A stretch of DNA of 64,000 nt from Jejuia algarum. Lineage in GTDB: Bacteria > Bacteroidota > Bacteroidia > Flavobacteriales > Flavobacteriaceae. This document shows, piece by piece, positions 50,298 through 59,368 of the stretch. Positions within the stretch are counted from its first letter, which is position 1. Every line of letters starts with the position of its first letter. Under the pieces are notes generated by a model. The model saw only the letters and a list, made by a program, of their open reading frames with translations, searched no databases and was not told the origin of the DNA. The position numbers and the translations under genes are program-made. The DNA lies in NCBI GenBank assembly GCA_947495775.1, contig CANMAQ010000004.1, positions 186,001-250,000 on the forward strand, given 5' to 3'.

Positions 50298-51443
50298 TTA
50301 TTTTGCCAATCGAATTCCAGAAAACTGCCATTGCGTTTCTGCTGGAAAAAAATTGCGATATGTGGTTCTACTATGGTTTTTAGAAGTCGCGGTAGAGGCG
50401 CCTCTTAATACCATTTGATTCATCATAAATTTGCCATTGTATTCACCAACGGCACCTTCTGTTATTTTAAATTTAGGGTAGGGGAGATAGGCAGAATTGG
50501 TCCATTCCCAACGGTTACCCCATGCCAAATGCGGGGAAGCAGCTTCCCATTCAAATTCCGTAGGCAAACGGCAACCCGCCCAAGCAGCGTATGCCGCAGC
50601 TTCAAAAAATGAAATATGACACAGTATATCGTCTTTAGCAATAGGTTTTAAACCTGATAAAGTATAGTGTTGCCAAGTGGCATTTGCATATTTCCAATAC
50701 AAGGGGTGGCTGAGGTCGTGCGCCTGTAACCAGGCCCAACCAGCATCTAACCAATACGCCGCATTACGATAACCACCAGCGTCTATAAATGCTATAAAAT
50801 CACCATAGGTCACCAAGTGTTTTGAAATGCTATAGGGTTCTAAAAACACACGATGTGGCTGTAATTCGTTATCGAAACAAAACCCATTACCGCGATAGCC
50901 TATCTCATAAATACCCTCAGTCATAGTATGCCATCCAGAAGCTGTGTTGGTAACGTTTACATAGGATGCATCTGAAAATTTAGGATAACTAGGGTTTAAT
51001 GAAAAGGTATATTTAAGATCGGTAATTAATAATTCTTGATGCTGTTGTTCGTGGTGAATGCCTAGAATAACCAATTCGCAAACCGCAGCAGAAGGATTCG
51101 TGTTTAAAAGCTGTGCCATATAACGGTCCACATGGGCGCGATAGGCGTATACCTCTTCAGTAGAAGGTCGCGTGATTAGTCCACGATTGTGACGCTCTAT
51201 ACGTTCTCCTAAACTGTTGTAATAACTGTTAAAAAGATAAGGAAACGCTGTATTGAATTCGGTATAATTGCTAACATGTGCTTTAAGAATCATGGTTTCA
51301 AAAAACCAAGTTGTATGCGCAATATGCCATTTCGGTGGACTTGCAAACGCCGCCGATTGTGGTGTATAGTCTTCAATTTGTAAAGGCTTGCAAAGCGCTT
51401 CGGTATAATGTCTGGTATGGAGATAGTGTTCTAATAGCTTCAT
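50298..51443 (-). CDS. egtB: EgtB-type iron-dependent sulfoxide synthase
   Basis: 381 residues. The N-terminal DinB-like domain carries KWHIAHTTWFFE (38-49) and HEQQHQE (131-137), which give the three iron-binding His residues (about 43, 131 and 135). The C-terminal FGE-sulfatase domain has CRLPTEFEWEAA and LRGAS...RTTYRNFF. It couples hercynine to a thiol (cysteine or gamma-glutamylcysteine) with oxygen. First gene of the operon. No PLP-dependent C-S lyase (egtE) or amidohydrolase (egtC) gene is adjacent. Confidence 0.92.
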   Translation of the reverse strand: MKLLEHYLHTRHYTEALCKPLQIEDYTPQSAAFASPPKWHIAHTTWFFETMILKAHVSNYTEFNTAFPYLFNSYYNSLGERIERHNRGLITRPSTEEVYAYRAHVDRYMAQLLNTNPSAAVCELVILGIHHEQQHQELLITDLKYTFSLNPSYPKFSDASYVNVTNTASGWHTMTEGIYEIGYRGNGFCFDNELQPHRVFLEPYSISKHLVTYGDFIAFIDAGGYRNAAYWLDAGWAWLQAHDLSHPLYWKYANATWQHYTLSGLKPIAKDDILCHISFFEAAAYAAWAGCRLPTEFEWEAASPHLAWGNRWEWTNSAYLPYPKFKITEGAVGEYNGKFMMNQMVLRGASTATSKNHSRTTYRNFFPAETQWQFSGIRLAK

Positions 51444-51661
51444 GTCATTTCAAATATACTAATGATTTTTTAGGATATCCCCTGACATTAACAAATCATT
51501 TAACAGAATGGTTTTTATTTTTAACCCTAACCCAGCACAGGTATTACAATATTTAAAATATGTAGCATACTTCGTGTTCTCTAAATGTTTAAACGTCAGT
51601 ATAGCCATAGCATTTCTTTTCGCAATTCAAGCCATACAAGCAGTGCAAAGGTTTGGAATCT

Positions 51662-52351
51662 CTATGAGGTGTTTTGTTTTAAAAGAGAACAAAGTTCTGC
51701 AACGCCCTGTGTTGCTGTTTTGGCAATAACAGTAAGTTGAGCAGAAGGCGTGATAGCAGGTTTAGGATCTATGAAATAGATAGGGATATCTTTAGGGGCG
51801 TAGTGTAAAAGTCCAGCAGCAGGGTAAACTTGCATAGAGGTTCCTATAATAACGAGTACATCTGCAGTAGCACATATGGACATGGCATTGTCTATCATTG
51901 GAACAGCTTCACCAAACCAAACAATATGAGGACGCAATTGGTGGCCTTCTTCACAACGCATGCCTGGAAGAAGGTCTTTTTTCCATGTTTTAACAGAAGT
52001 ACTGTTTTTAGAACTTCTTACTTTTAATAACTCACCATGTAAATGTATAACCGCTGTGCTTCCTGCGCGTTCGTGTAAATCGTCTACATTTTGAGTGATA
52101 ATACTTATGTTAAAATCGGTTTCTAAAGCGGCCAAATCTTTATGCGCTTGATTCGGTAGAACGTCTCGTAATTGACGGCGCCTTTGGTTGTAAAACTCAA
52201 GTACCAATGCTGGGTTTTTAGCAAAGCCTTCTGGTGTGGCAACATCCATAATATCATGGCCTTCCCAGAGACCATCAGCATCCCTAAATGTATTGATACC
52301 ACTTTCTGCGCTTATTCCTGCGCCTGTAAGTACAACGATATGTTTTTTCAT
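51662..52351 (-). CDS. cobB: Sir2-family NAD-dependent protein deacylase, YxxR type
   Basis: 229 residues. GAGIS at 10-14, TQNVDDLH at 86-93 and catalytic His105 in LHGEL are intact. Tyr54 and Arg57 (FYNQR) form the YxxR motif of SIRT5-like desuccinylases/demalonylases. The four zinc cysteines of most sirtuins are reduced to one (Cys133), as in some class III bacterial members. LRPHIVWFGE follows as usual. It removes acyl groups from lysines using NAD. Diverges from the trmH-like gene. Confidence 0.93.
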   Translation of the reverse strand: MKKHIVVLTGAGISAESGINTFRDADGLWEGHDIMDVATPEGFAKNPALVLEFYNQRRRQLRDVLPNQAHKDLAALETDFNISIITQNVDDLHERAGSTAVIHLHGELLKVRSSKNSTSVKTWKKDLLPGMRCEEGHQLRPHIVWFGEAVPMIDNAMSICATADVLVIIGTSMQVYPAAGLLHYAPKDIPIYFIDPKPAITPSAQLTVIAKTATQGVAELCSLLKQNTS

Positions 52352-52380
52352 AGTCTAAATATACTAACAAATTATAAGTT

Positions 52381-53073
52381 ATGGCTCATGAAACTTTAGT
52401 ACTTTTATCCCCTATGAATACAGCATTATTAGAACATTTAGAATCGTATTTAACAGCGTCTAGACGGGAAAAATTTCAACGCGTACTCGCACAACGTACC
52501 AAACATTTTACAGTGGCTACAGAAGACGTTTACCAATTGCACAATACAAGTGCGGTACTACGGAGTTGTGATGTGTTTGGAATTCAAGAAGTGAGTATTG
52601 TAGAAGAGCAAAATACCAAACGTATAGATCGAGAGATTGCAATGGGAGCTCAAAAATGGGTTGATTTAAACCGGTACCAATCTGTAAAATCTTGTTTAAA
52701 TGATTTGAAGCAAAAAGGCTATCAAATTGTAGCGACAACACCACATAAAAACGATTGCAATCTCCAAGAATTTGATATTACTCAAAAAGCATGTTTTTTC
52801 TTTGGACGAGAGACAGAGGGACTTTCGCAAGAGGTTATGGATGCTGCTGATAGTTATTTAAAAATACCTATGTCTGGTTTTACAGAAAGTTTAAATATAT
52901 CTGTTTCTGCGGCAATTATTTTACAGCACGTCACAACAGCATTACGACAAAGTACTTTACCGTGGCAGTTAACCGCAGAAGAGGTCTATTGGAAACGCTT
53001 GGATTGGTGCAAAAAAACGATTAAAAGTTACGACGAGATTGTCGCACGCTTTTTAGAAACGCAAAAACCTTAA
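52381..53073 (+). CDS. trmH: TrmH-family tRNA/rRNA 2'-O-methyltransferase
   Basis: 230 residues. NTSAVLRSCDVFGIQ, FFGRETEGLS and IPMSGFTESLNISVSAA are the three SpoU/TrmH motifs that form the knotted SAM site. The extensions before and after the core fit TrmH (tRNA Gm18) better than RlmB. It ends with a helical C-terminal tail. Its stop overlaps the convergent next gene by 4 bp. Target base is inferred from subfamily resemblance. Confidence 0.88.
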   Translation: MAHETLVLLSPMNTALLEHLESYLTASRREKFQRVLAQRTKHFTVATEDVYQLHNTSAVLRSCDVFGIQEVSIVEEQNTKRIDREIAMGAQKWVDLNRYQSVKSCLNDLKQKGYQIVATTPHKNDCNLQEFDITQKACFFFGRETEGLSQEVMDAADSYLKIPMSGFTESLNISVSAAIILQHVTTALRQSTLPWQLTAEEVYWKRLDWCKKTIKSYDEIVARFLETQKP

Positions 53074-53843
53074 ATGCGGTTTTTACGATTGTTGCTTAGC
53101 ACTTTGTATTCTTCATAACAGGCGCTAATTGCATCAAGGATTTGCAAGTCATTTGCAGTTTGTACAAAGCCTTTAGAATAGTTACATTGGGTCACCATTT
53201 CGTCTAAGTCTACGCGTTCTACATTAAGTAGTACGGTAAGCATTTCTCTATCAAAACGAGAGGCGAGAAGGTTTCTAATTTCATCATCCTCCTTCATTTT
53301 TTTTAGTTTTCGCAGTTCAGCATTCCTTTTACTAAAAATACGATGTAAGAAATCGGCGGGATTGAAAATAGAACCAATAACTTTGGTTAAACCTGATTTT
53401 TTTCCAGCCTCATAACCCGAACTTAACCCCGAAATTTGGTACCTGTAATTGTCATTTATAGCAGGTAATTGTTTGATGTCTACCTCTAAATACCCTGTAA
53501 GTTTTAATTGGTTAACCACAACTTCCTCTAAAGCTAAAGCCAACTCCGTAAGTTCAATATTAGAGTTGCCGTACTTTAACCAATCGTTAGTGACTCTTAC
53601 TTTAATAGATTTAAACCCTAGATAGGAGAGGTGTAACGTATCATTAACTTTGGCATCAATTTTAAATTGGCCCTTAGCATCTGTTGTTGTACCGATAACT
53701 TGATTTAAGTTTACAATATTAACACTCTCTAAGATAGCGCCGTTAGCAGCGTTTGTAATCGTACCTAAAACGCTAGTCGCATCTTGTGCTACTGCTATAG
53801 AGGTACATAAAAACAAACAAACTACTGCTATATAACGTTTCAT
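53070..53843 (-). CDS. Exported protein with carboxypeptidase-like regulatory domain
   Basis: About 257 residues from ATG at 53843 (MKRYIAVVC), which gives a normal Sec signal ending at AVAQ; a longer frame from 53894 adds 17 hydrophobic residues. GTITNAANGAILESVNIVNL to LHLSYLGFKS is the CarboxypepD_reg-like beta sandwich that usually precedes TonB-dependent barrels; here no barrel follows, only a helical charged region. It is a widespread Bacteroidota architecture of unknown role. Convergent with the trmH gene. Confidence 0.8.
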   Translation of the reverse strand: MKRYIAVVCLFLCTSIAVAQDATSVLGTITNAANGAILESVNIVNLNQVIGTTTDAKGQFKIDAKVNDTLHLSYLGFKSIKVRVTNDWLKYGNSNIELTELALALEEVVVNQLKLTGYLEVDIKQLPAINDNYRYQISGLSSGYEAGKKSGLTKVIGSIFNPADFLHRIFSKRNAELRKLKKMKEDDEIRNLLASRFDREMLTVLLNVERVDLDEMVTQCNYSKGFVQTANDLQILDAISACYEEYKVLSNNRKNRI

Positions 53844-53982
53844 AAAATGATACAAGTTGATTTCATATAAAAATACTAAACAAAACAGTAACAAATTAGG
53901 GTTACTGTTTTATTTGACTAAAAATTAACAAAAAGCGTACCTTAAACAGCAGACAACATATGGCATCACTAAAATGCTATAA

Positions 53983-55758
53983 TTAACGTCTTGAACGTCT
54001 AGGTCTAGAGCTTGCAAATTCGTTAGAATTGGAACGTCTAGGTTTCGATTTGTTATCGCTTCTACGTTTTTTGTGTTCGCCTCCAGAAGAAGCACCACCT
54101 TTTCTGTCGTCACGACGTTTTCCTCTGCCTCTATCTCTGCGCCCTCCGCCACTGCGTCCGCGATTTTCAGAAACTTCAACGTTTACAAAACGACCGTCAT
54201 GTTTAAAGTCGGTAAAGAATGCTAATACTTTCTCTTTTAATTCATTTTCTGTATTAAAGAAAGAGAAACTGTCTTTAACTTCTACTTTGAAGACGTCGTC
54301 TCTACCAAGTTCTAAAATCTCTTTTAAGAAATCTTTTAAGCTCATCCAGTCGTATCCATCTTTTTTACCAACATTAATGAAATAACGTGTGGATTTAGAG
54401 TTACTTTCTCCAGAGCGGCTTTCGTCAAAAGATCCTGATATGTTAAGATCTGATGCTTTTTGGTAGTAATTGTAAAAACGTGAAAATTCTACAGAGAAGA
54501 ATTTTTTAATCAATTCGTCTTTACTCGTATCTTCAAAAAGTGAGTTGATATCTCCTAAATAAGCATCAATATCGGTGTTGACTTCTGTACTGTGTACTTT
54601 TTTAGCCAAAGACATCAATTGTACTTCACAGATTTCCATACCATTTGGTACGTCTTTCTTTTCAAACGCCTTCTTTATAATACGTTCAATACTTTTTATT
54701 TTACGAACTTCACTTTTAGAAACGATAACCATAGAGACCCCTGTTTTACCAGCACGGCCAGTTCTACCAGAACGGTGTGTATAGGTTTCGATTTCATCTG
54801 GAAGTTGGTAATTGATCACATGCGTAATATCATCGACATCAATACCACGAGCGGCAACATCTGTCGCTACTAACATTTGAATTTGGTTGTTTCTAAAGGA
54901 CTTCATGACCAAATCACGTTGATTCTGACTTAAATCACCATGGAGTGCTCCAGCATTGTAGCCATCTTCAATTAAACGCTCTGCTACTTTTTGAGTGTCG
55001 CGTTTTGTTCTACAGAATACAACAGAAAAGATATCTGGATTAGCATCTGCCAATCGTTTTAAAGCTTGATAACGGTCTCTGGCGTTTACAAGGTAATATT
55101 CGTGTGTTACATTTTTGCTACCTTCATTTTTATGACCTACTGTAATTTCTTGCGGTTGGTGCATGAAGTTTTTAGCAATTGCAGCCACTTCTTTAGGCAT
55201 AGTTGCTGAAAATAACCAAGTGTTTTTATCTTCTGGTGTGTGTGATAAAATCTCTGTAATATCTTCCTTGAAGCCCATATTAAGCATCTCATCAGCCTCA
55301 TCTAAAACCGAATATTCAATTTTAGAGATATCCACTAAACGTCTGCTTATCATATCTTTCATACGGCCAGGAGTAGCGACGATAATTTGTGCGCCACGCT
55401 TTACTTCTCTAGCTTGATCGGTGATACTTGCACCACCATAAATAGCAGCGACATTAAGACCTTTACAATATTTACCATACAATTTCATCTCATTGGCTAT
55501 CTGTAAGCACAATTCGCGAGTTGGTGATAAAATTAAACCTTGTGTGGTACGGCTATTAATATCGATTTTATGAAGCATTGGAAAGCCAAAAGCAGCAGTT
55601 TTACCTGTTCCTGTTTGTGCTAATGCTACTAAATCGGTTTCTGAATTTAAAAGAATTGGAATGGCTTTATCCTGTACCTCACTTGGTTTTTCAAATCCTA
55701 AATCTGTGATGGCTTGTAAAAGGTCTTCATTAAGACCTAAATCGTGAAATGTGTTCAT
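53983..55758 (-). CDS. DEAD-box RNA helicase with DbpA-like RNA-binding domain
   Basis: 591 residues. Motif I AQTGTGKT at 47-54, PTRELCLQ, DEAD in VLDEADEML, SATMP, and HRSGRTGRAG in the second RecA domain. A DbpA-type RNA-binding domain covers about 460-540. The C-terminal tail is rich in Arg, Gly and Ser. It resembles CsdA/DeaD-type cold-inducible helicases that remodel rRNA and mRNA structure. The 5' leader has two hairpins and a good -7 element, which fits regulated expression. Confidence 0.94.
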   Translation of the reverse strand: MNTFHDLGLNEDLLQAITDLGFEKPSEVQDKAIPILLNSETDLVALAQTGTGKTAAFGFPMLHKIDINSRTTQGLILSPTRELCLQIANEMKLYGKYCKGLNVAAIYGGASITDQAREVKRGAQIIVATPGRMKDMISRRLVDISKIEYSVLDEADEMLNMGFKEDITEILSHTPEDKNTWLFSATMPKEVAAIAKNFMHQPQEITVGHKNEGSKNVTHEYYLVNARDRYQALKRLADANPDIFSVVFCRTKRDTQKVAERLIEDGYNAGALHGDLSQNQRDLVMKSFRNNQIQMLVATDVAARGIDVDDITHVINYQLPDEIETYTHRSGRTGRAGKTGVSMVIVSKSEVRKIKSIERIIKKAFEKKDVPNGMEICEVQLMSLAKKVHSTEVNTDIDAYLGDINSLFEDTSKDELIKKFFSVEFSRFYNYYQKASDLNISGSFDESRSGESNSKSTRYFINVGKKDGYDWMSLKDFLKEILELGRDDVFKVEVKDSFSFFNTENELKEKVLAFFTDFKHDGRFVNVEVSENRGRSGGGRRDRGRGKRRDDRKGGASSGGEHKKRRSDNKSKPRRSNSNEFASSRPRRSRR

Positions 55759-55845
55759 CTAAAATAATATATGTATGCGATTTATCATGTAGTGTTACAC
55801 AAGAAGGGAATCGACATACTTTTTACCTAAACTTCTAGTAACACA

Positions 55846-55899
55846 TCCTCACCCTGAGGACTATAAACTCATCTTTTGAGTTTTAAAGCTGCAAATATA
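55846..55899 (-). promoter_or_regulatory. Promoter and structured leader of the DEAD-box gene
   Basis: On the minus strand TATATTTG (55892-55899) matches TAnnTTTG. Immediately downstream lie two perfect hairpins: AAACTCA/TGAGTTT (55865-55871 with 55877-55883) and TCCTCA/TGAGGA (55846-55851 with 55855-55860). The leader would be about 125 nt. A CAA at 55915-55917 could be a -33 TTG at slightly short spacing. Confidence 0.5.
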
Positions 55900-56033
55900 C
55901 ATTATTAATCGATGCAAATAACTACAGATATGAAATGATAGGGTATTACCGCTTTTTTTTCAAATGTATAAGAGATTAATGTTGTTTTTTCGTTAGTATT
56001 GTAAGATAATAAACCAAACTAAACTAAATTAAA

Positions 56034-56777
56034 ATGAAAAAATTATTAGCAGCTGTACTGGCACTATCTTTTTTAGGATGTCAAGATGATTTAAACAATA
56101 GCACTACAGAAACACCGCAGCAATCTGTTGCACCAGATGTAATCTCTAAATTAGAAACACTGGGTTACAATACCACAGACATTCCTGTGTATGAAGCGAA
56201 CACTAGTTATATTGTAGAAGGGGATATGGTGTTTACAGATGAAGACCTAAACAATGCCTTAGCGGGAAAGCAACGGCGCACACGGCAGTTAATTGCTTGC
56301 GAAAACCGGTTAAATATTCGTATAAAAAATGACCTGTCTGGAGTGCATTCGAGAGCATTAGAAACTGCTGTCTCTAATTGGAATTCTAACGCTAACAGTC
56401 TTGTGAGTTTAACGATAGCAAATCGAAATACAACGATGACGGTGAGGTTTGCTAGAGCAAATGATAATCTTGCGAGTACTACAGCGGCAGCCGCTTCTGG
56501 ACCAAGAAATGGTTTGGCAGGAAGTTTAATTCGTGTGAATAGAGAACGCTTGGGGAATGCACCGTGGGAGCGTGTTTTAACTCACGAGTTAGGGCATACC
56601 ATTGGTTTTGCACATACAAACACTAATGAAGGTACTTTTATTAGAGGGTCTTTGCGAAATGATGCTAGTTCTATAATGAATTCTGGTGGGAATGCAGGAT
56701 GTTGTATTTCTAGAGGAGACAGAGATGCTTTAGACCTATTGTACGGCGACTGCGAAGCCACTCCGCCTAACCGGTAA
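56034..56777 (+). CDS. M57-type zinc metallopeptidase, lipoprotein
   Basis: 247 residues. The signal peptide ends in FLGC (Cys16), so it is a lipoprotein. The zinc motif HELGHTIGFAHT at 184-195 is HExxHxxGxxH, and SIMNSGG near 213-219 is the Met-turn, together placing it in the metzincin-like M57 (dual-action HEIGH) group. Three cysteines near 223-224 and 243 may form disulfides. A secreted or surface protease. A strong terminator follows; the gene stands alone. Confidence 0.9.
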   Translation: MKKLLAAVLALSFLGCQDDLNNSTTETPQQSVAPDVISKLETLGYNTTDIPVYEANTSYIVEGDMVFTDEDLNNALAGKQRRTRQLIACENRLNIRIKNDLSGVHSRALETAVSNWNSNANSLVSLTIANRNTTMTVRFARANDNLASTTAAAASGPRNGLAGSLIRVNRERLGNAPWERVLTHELGHTIGFAHTNTNEGTFIRGSLRNDASSIMNSGGNAGCCISRGDRDALDLLYGDCEATPPNR

Positions 56778-56817
56778 TAATAGATACAGTCTGTAGAATA
56801 GACACGACACTATATAG

Positions 56818-56853
56818 AAAAGGCTCGAATTAATAATTAATCCGAGCCTTTTT
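56818..56853 (+). terminator. Rho-independent terminator
   Basis: A 10-bp stem AAAAGGCTCG/CGAGCCTTTT (56818-56827 with 56843-56852) and 15-nt AT-rich loop, which may pair further, followed by Ts. Ends the M57 peptidase transcript. Confidence 0.88.
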
Positions 56854-56916
56854 AGTCGTATCGATGCACCTGTGTGTGTCCACATGTACACTGTTAATAG
56901 GTACAAACGCTAATTT

Positions 56917-57087
56917 AACCCGAATTATGCGATAGAGCATTGTCGTGAAGCTTTGAGATACCATAAATACTGACTTTTTCTTGATTTTAGCATAGCATCG
57001 CTATGGTTAAATTGAAAAAAGTAGTGTAGCGCCAGTATTTGCAGTAGCTCAAAGGTGTAATAGATGTTCTATCGCATAAAGCGGGTT
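56917..57087 (-). repeat. Interspersed palindromic repeat, copy C
   Basis: A 171-bp element with the best terminal inverted repeats: AACCCGAATTATGCGATAGA at the left and, in reverse complement, AACCCGCTTTATGCGATAGA at the right. The inner arms also match (AGCTTTGAGATACC with ACCTTTGAGCTAC) and a central hairpin CATAGC/GCTATG lies at 56991-57005, close to the exact midpoint. The whole element is thus one long imperfect palindrome. Relative to A and B it is inverted. Its right end touches the stop of the DUF6503-like gene. Confidence 0.85.
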
Positions 57088-57968
57088 TAAGACTTCATTT
57101 GTGCTAATTGCGCCTTAGTATAGCCATTGTTAAATGTCACATTTGTTGTGTTTTGATCTACCATAGGTGTGTAACCATTGCCATCTTTGGCAGGTGAAAA
57201 CATTTGACGTCTTGTAATAACGTGTACACCGTTTATTTCTTTATACGTTAACTTTGCCAATAGTATAGGCTCCATAATTTTAAATGCAGGGATAGAGAAT
57301 TTAAATTGTTCTACCAAGTGGGTTTCAGGATTCACATAAAGGACATAAATGTCATTGGCCTGTTTTTTTGTAATTTCAGGATCGTAAGTGACTAAAAGTT
57401 TGTCATAGGTATTACCGTCTAAAACTTCCTGCCCCTCGTACGTGTATACTGTTCCAGGATCTCCTAATTTGAACATCATTGTAAACCACATGTAATTGGC
57501 TTGGCGTAAAAATTGACCAACACCAACAATAGCAGGATCTTCTACCGCCTTGTTATTATTGTATACAAATGCCTTCTCACCGTCATAAAATTGAATCACA
57601 TCACCTTTAAGTTGAGGGGCTACGTTAATTTCGTGGTCTGTATATTTGGCCCAAGACGCTTCGTTACTAAAAATGTAACGCTCTGTAGAAATGTCTTTTT
57701 TGCCATCTGGATGTACATAACTGTAATTAAAAGAAACGTCTTTTAAGGCTTTTAAATTCTCAAAACCGCCGTTGGCAGTAGCAATTGCGTTTATAATTGT
57801 TTTAGGCGCACTAGTGTCGTAAACAACAGCAGGTTTTTGCACTTCTGCTTTAGGCATAACCTCTTTTTCTATTGGAGCTGGAGTTGTTTTGTCTTTACAG
57901 CTATAAGTTAAAGACAGAGTGATTAATAGGAGTGCTAATAGAGGTGTATTTAGTTTTAAAAGTTTCAT
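57087..57968 (-). CDS. DUF6503-like lipoprotein
   Basis: 293 residues. The signal peptide ends in LTYSC (Cys24). A Pro/Lys-rich linker follows, then a beta-rich domain from about 55 on (NGGFENLKALKDVSFNYSYV, TYDKLLVTYDPEI, THLVEQFKFSI), the pattern of LolA-like single-sheet proteins grouped in Bacteroidota as DUF6503. Function unknown; lipid or lipoprotein handling is only suggested by the fold. The stop codon coincides with the edge of palindromic repeat copy C. Confidence 0.75.
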   Translation of the reverse strand: MKLLKLNTPLLALLLITLSLTYSCKDKTTPAPIEKEVMPKAEVQKPAVVYDTSAPKTIINAIATANGGFENLKALKDVSFNYSYVHPDGKKDISTERYIFSNEASWAKYTDHEINVAPQLKGDVIQFYDGEKAFVYNNNKAVEDPAIVGVGQFLRQANYMWFTMMFKLGDPGTVYTYEGQEVLDGNTYDKLLVTYDPEITKKQANDIYVLYVNPETHLVEQFKFSIPAFKIMEPILLAKLTYKEINGVHVITRRQMFSPAKDGNGYTPMVDQNTTNVTFNNGYTKAQLAQMKS

Positions 57969-58072
57969 TGTTTTTTGTTTAGTTTCTAAATTATGACCTA
58001 CTGTAGTCGTAAGTTATATAAAACCTTACAAGATAATGTGTTTTTTAGTCCATTTTAATAGAGACAAGCTTG

Positions 58073-59320
58073 TTAAATGGTGTTTTTAATCGTTTTTAAA
58101 TTTTTAATACGCTGTAGCAATGTAGGGTGCGAGTAATGCATAAAAACATAAGCGGGATGGGGAGTTAGGTTGCTTAAATTGTTTTTTGAAAGTTTTTTAA
58201 GTGAAGAGATTAAAGGTGCAGCGGCATAGGTATTTTTAGCATAGTCGTCTGCTTGATATTCAAAGGCTCTAGAAAACAGATGCATTACCAAACCTGTGAT
58301 TTCTGAAATAGGCGCATAGAGAAGCCCAAAAGCAATGAGCCCAATATGAAAACTAGGGGTTGAAACACCCAAAGCATTTGATAGTAGAGGGTTAGAAATA
58401 AATAAAGAAAGCAGATAAAGGGTTAACCCTGTGAGTAAGATGGAGGCACATAAATTAAAAATAATATGCCTTTTCTTGTAATGACCAACTTCGTGTGCAA
58501 GGACAGCGACAATCTCCTCATCTTCTAGGTCATTAATTAAAGTATCATAAAGGGTTACACGTTTTTCACTCCCAAAACCAGAAAAATACGCATTGGCTTT
58601 GGTACTGCGTTTAGAGCCGTCTATCACAAAAATTTTATCAAGTTTAAACCCAACTGTTTCAGCATATGCAGAAATCTTATCGCGTAAAGGACCTTCTTCT
58701 AGAGGGGTTTGTTTGTTAAAAAGAGGAACGATTAATTTAGAGTAAAACATATTCATGAATAAAGTAAAAACGGCTACAAGCCCCCAAGCATACAGCCAAA
58801 AATAAGTGCCAGAGATATTGTAAAACCATATAATTAAGGCTAAAATACTACCGCCTACAACAGCCGTCATAAGCCAACCTTTAAGTTTATCTAAAAAAAA
58901 GAGTTTTCGCGTTGTTTTGTTGAAACCAAATTGTGTTTCGATAACAAAAGTACTGTAGTAAGCGAAAGGAGTTGTTAAAATGTCGCTTCCAATCATGATG
59001 ATGCCAAAGAAGATTAAAGCGTTACCGATAGGGGAGTCGCTGTAACTTCTGGCGATAGTGTCAATATATTCAAAACCATCAAAAGCTAAGAAAATAAGCG
59101 TAAGTGCCAATGAAAAAGCAGAAGTACGTATGCTGAATTTATAAGTGACTGCCTTGTAATTTTGCGACTTTTGATAAGCTTCGGTATCATAGACATCCTT
59201 AAGTTCGTCAGGAAGTGTATCGTTAAAGTGTTTGGCATTTAAAGCGCCCAAAATTGTATCAACGCTAAAATTAATACTAATGATGGCGATTATAATGTAG
59301 AATAAAGTTGTTGCGGTCAT
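58073..59320 (-). CDS. M48 family CAAX-protease-like (Ste24 type) membrane metallopeptidase
   Basis: 415 residues. The N-terminal M48_N membrane domain has about five helices. HEVGH at 276-280 binds zinc and FEYQADDYA near 355-363 supplies the third ligand Glu. SAT-like TKANAYFSGFG precedes the motif, as in Ste24/HtpX relatives. Length fits Ste24 rather than HtpX. Bacteria lack CAAX prenylation, so it probably handles membrane protein quality control. The RNA methyltransferase gene lies 48 bp upstream on the same strand. Confidence 0.92.
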   Translation of the reverse strand: MTATTLFYIIIAIISINFSVDTILGALNAKHFNDTLPDELKDVYDTEAYQKSQNYKAVTYKFSIRTSAFSLALTLIFLAFDGFEYIDTIARSYSDSPIGNALIFFGIIMIGSDILTTPFAYYSTFVIETQFGFNKTTRKLFFLDKLKGWLMTAVVGGSILALIIWFYNISGTYFWLYAWGLVAVFTLFMNMFYSKLIVPLFNKQTPLEEGPLRDKISAYAETVGFKLDKIFVIDGSKRSTKANAYFSGFGSEKRVTLYDTLINDLEDEEIVAVLAHEVGHYKKRHIIFNLCASILLTGLTLYLLSLFISNPLLSNALGVSTPSFHIGLIAFGLLYAPISEITGLVMHLFSRAFEYQADDYAKNTYAAAPLISSLKKLSKNNLSNLTPHPAYVFMHYSHPTLLQRIKNLKTIKNTI

Positions 59321-59368
59321 GGTAATAGTATTTCGAAATGCTTGTGTCTCGAAAAGAAAATTATTAGG

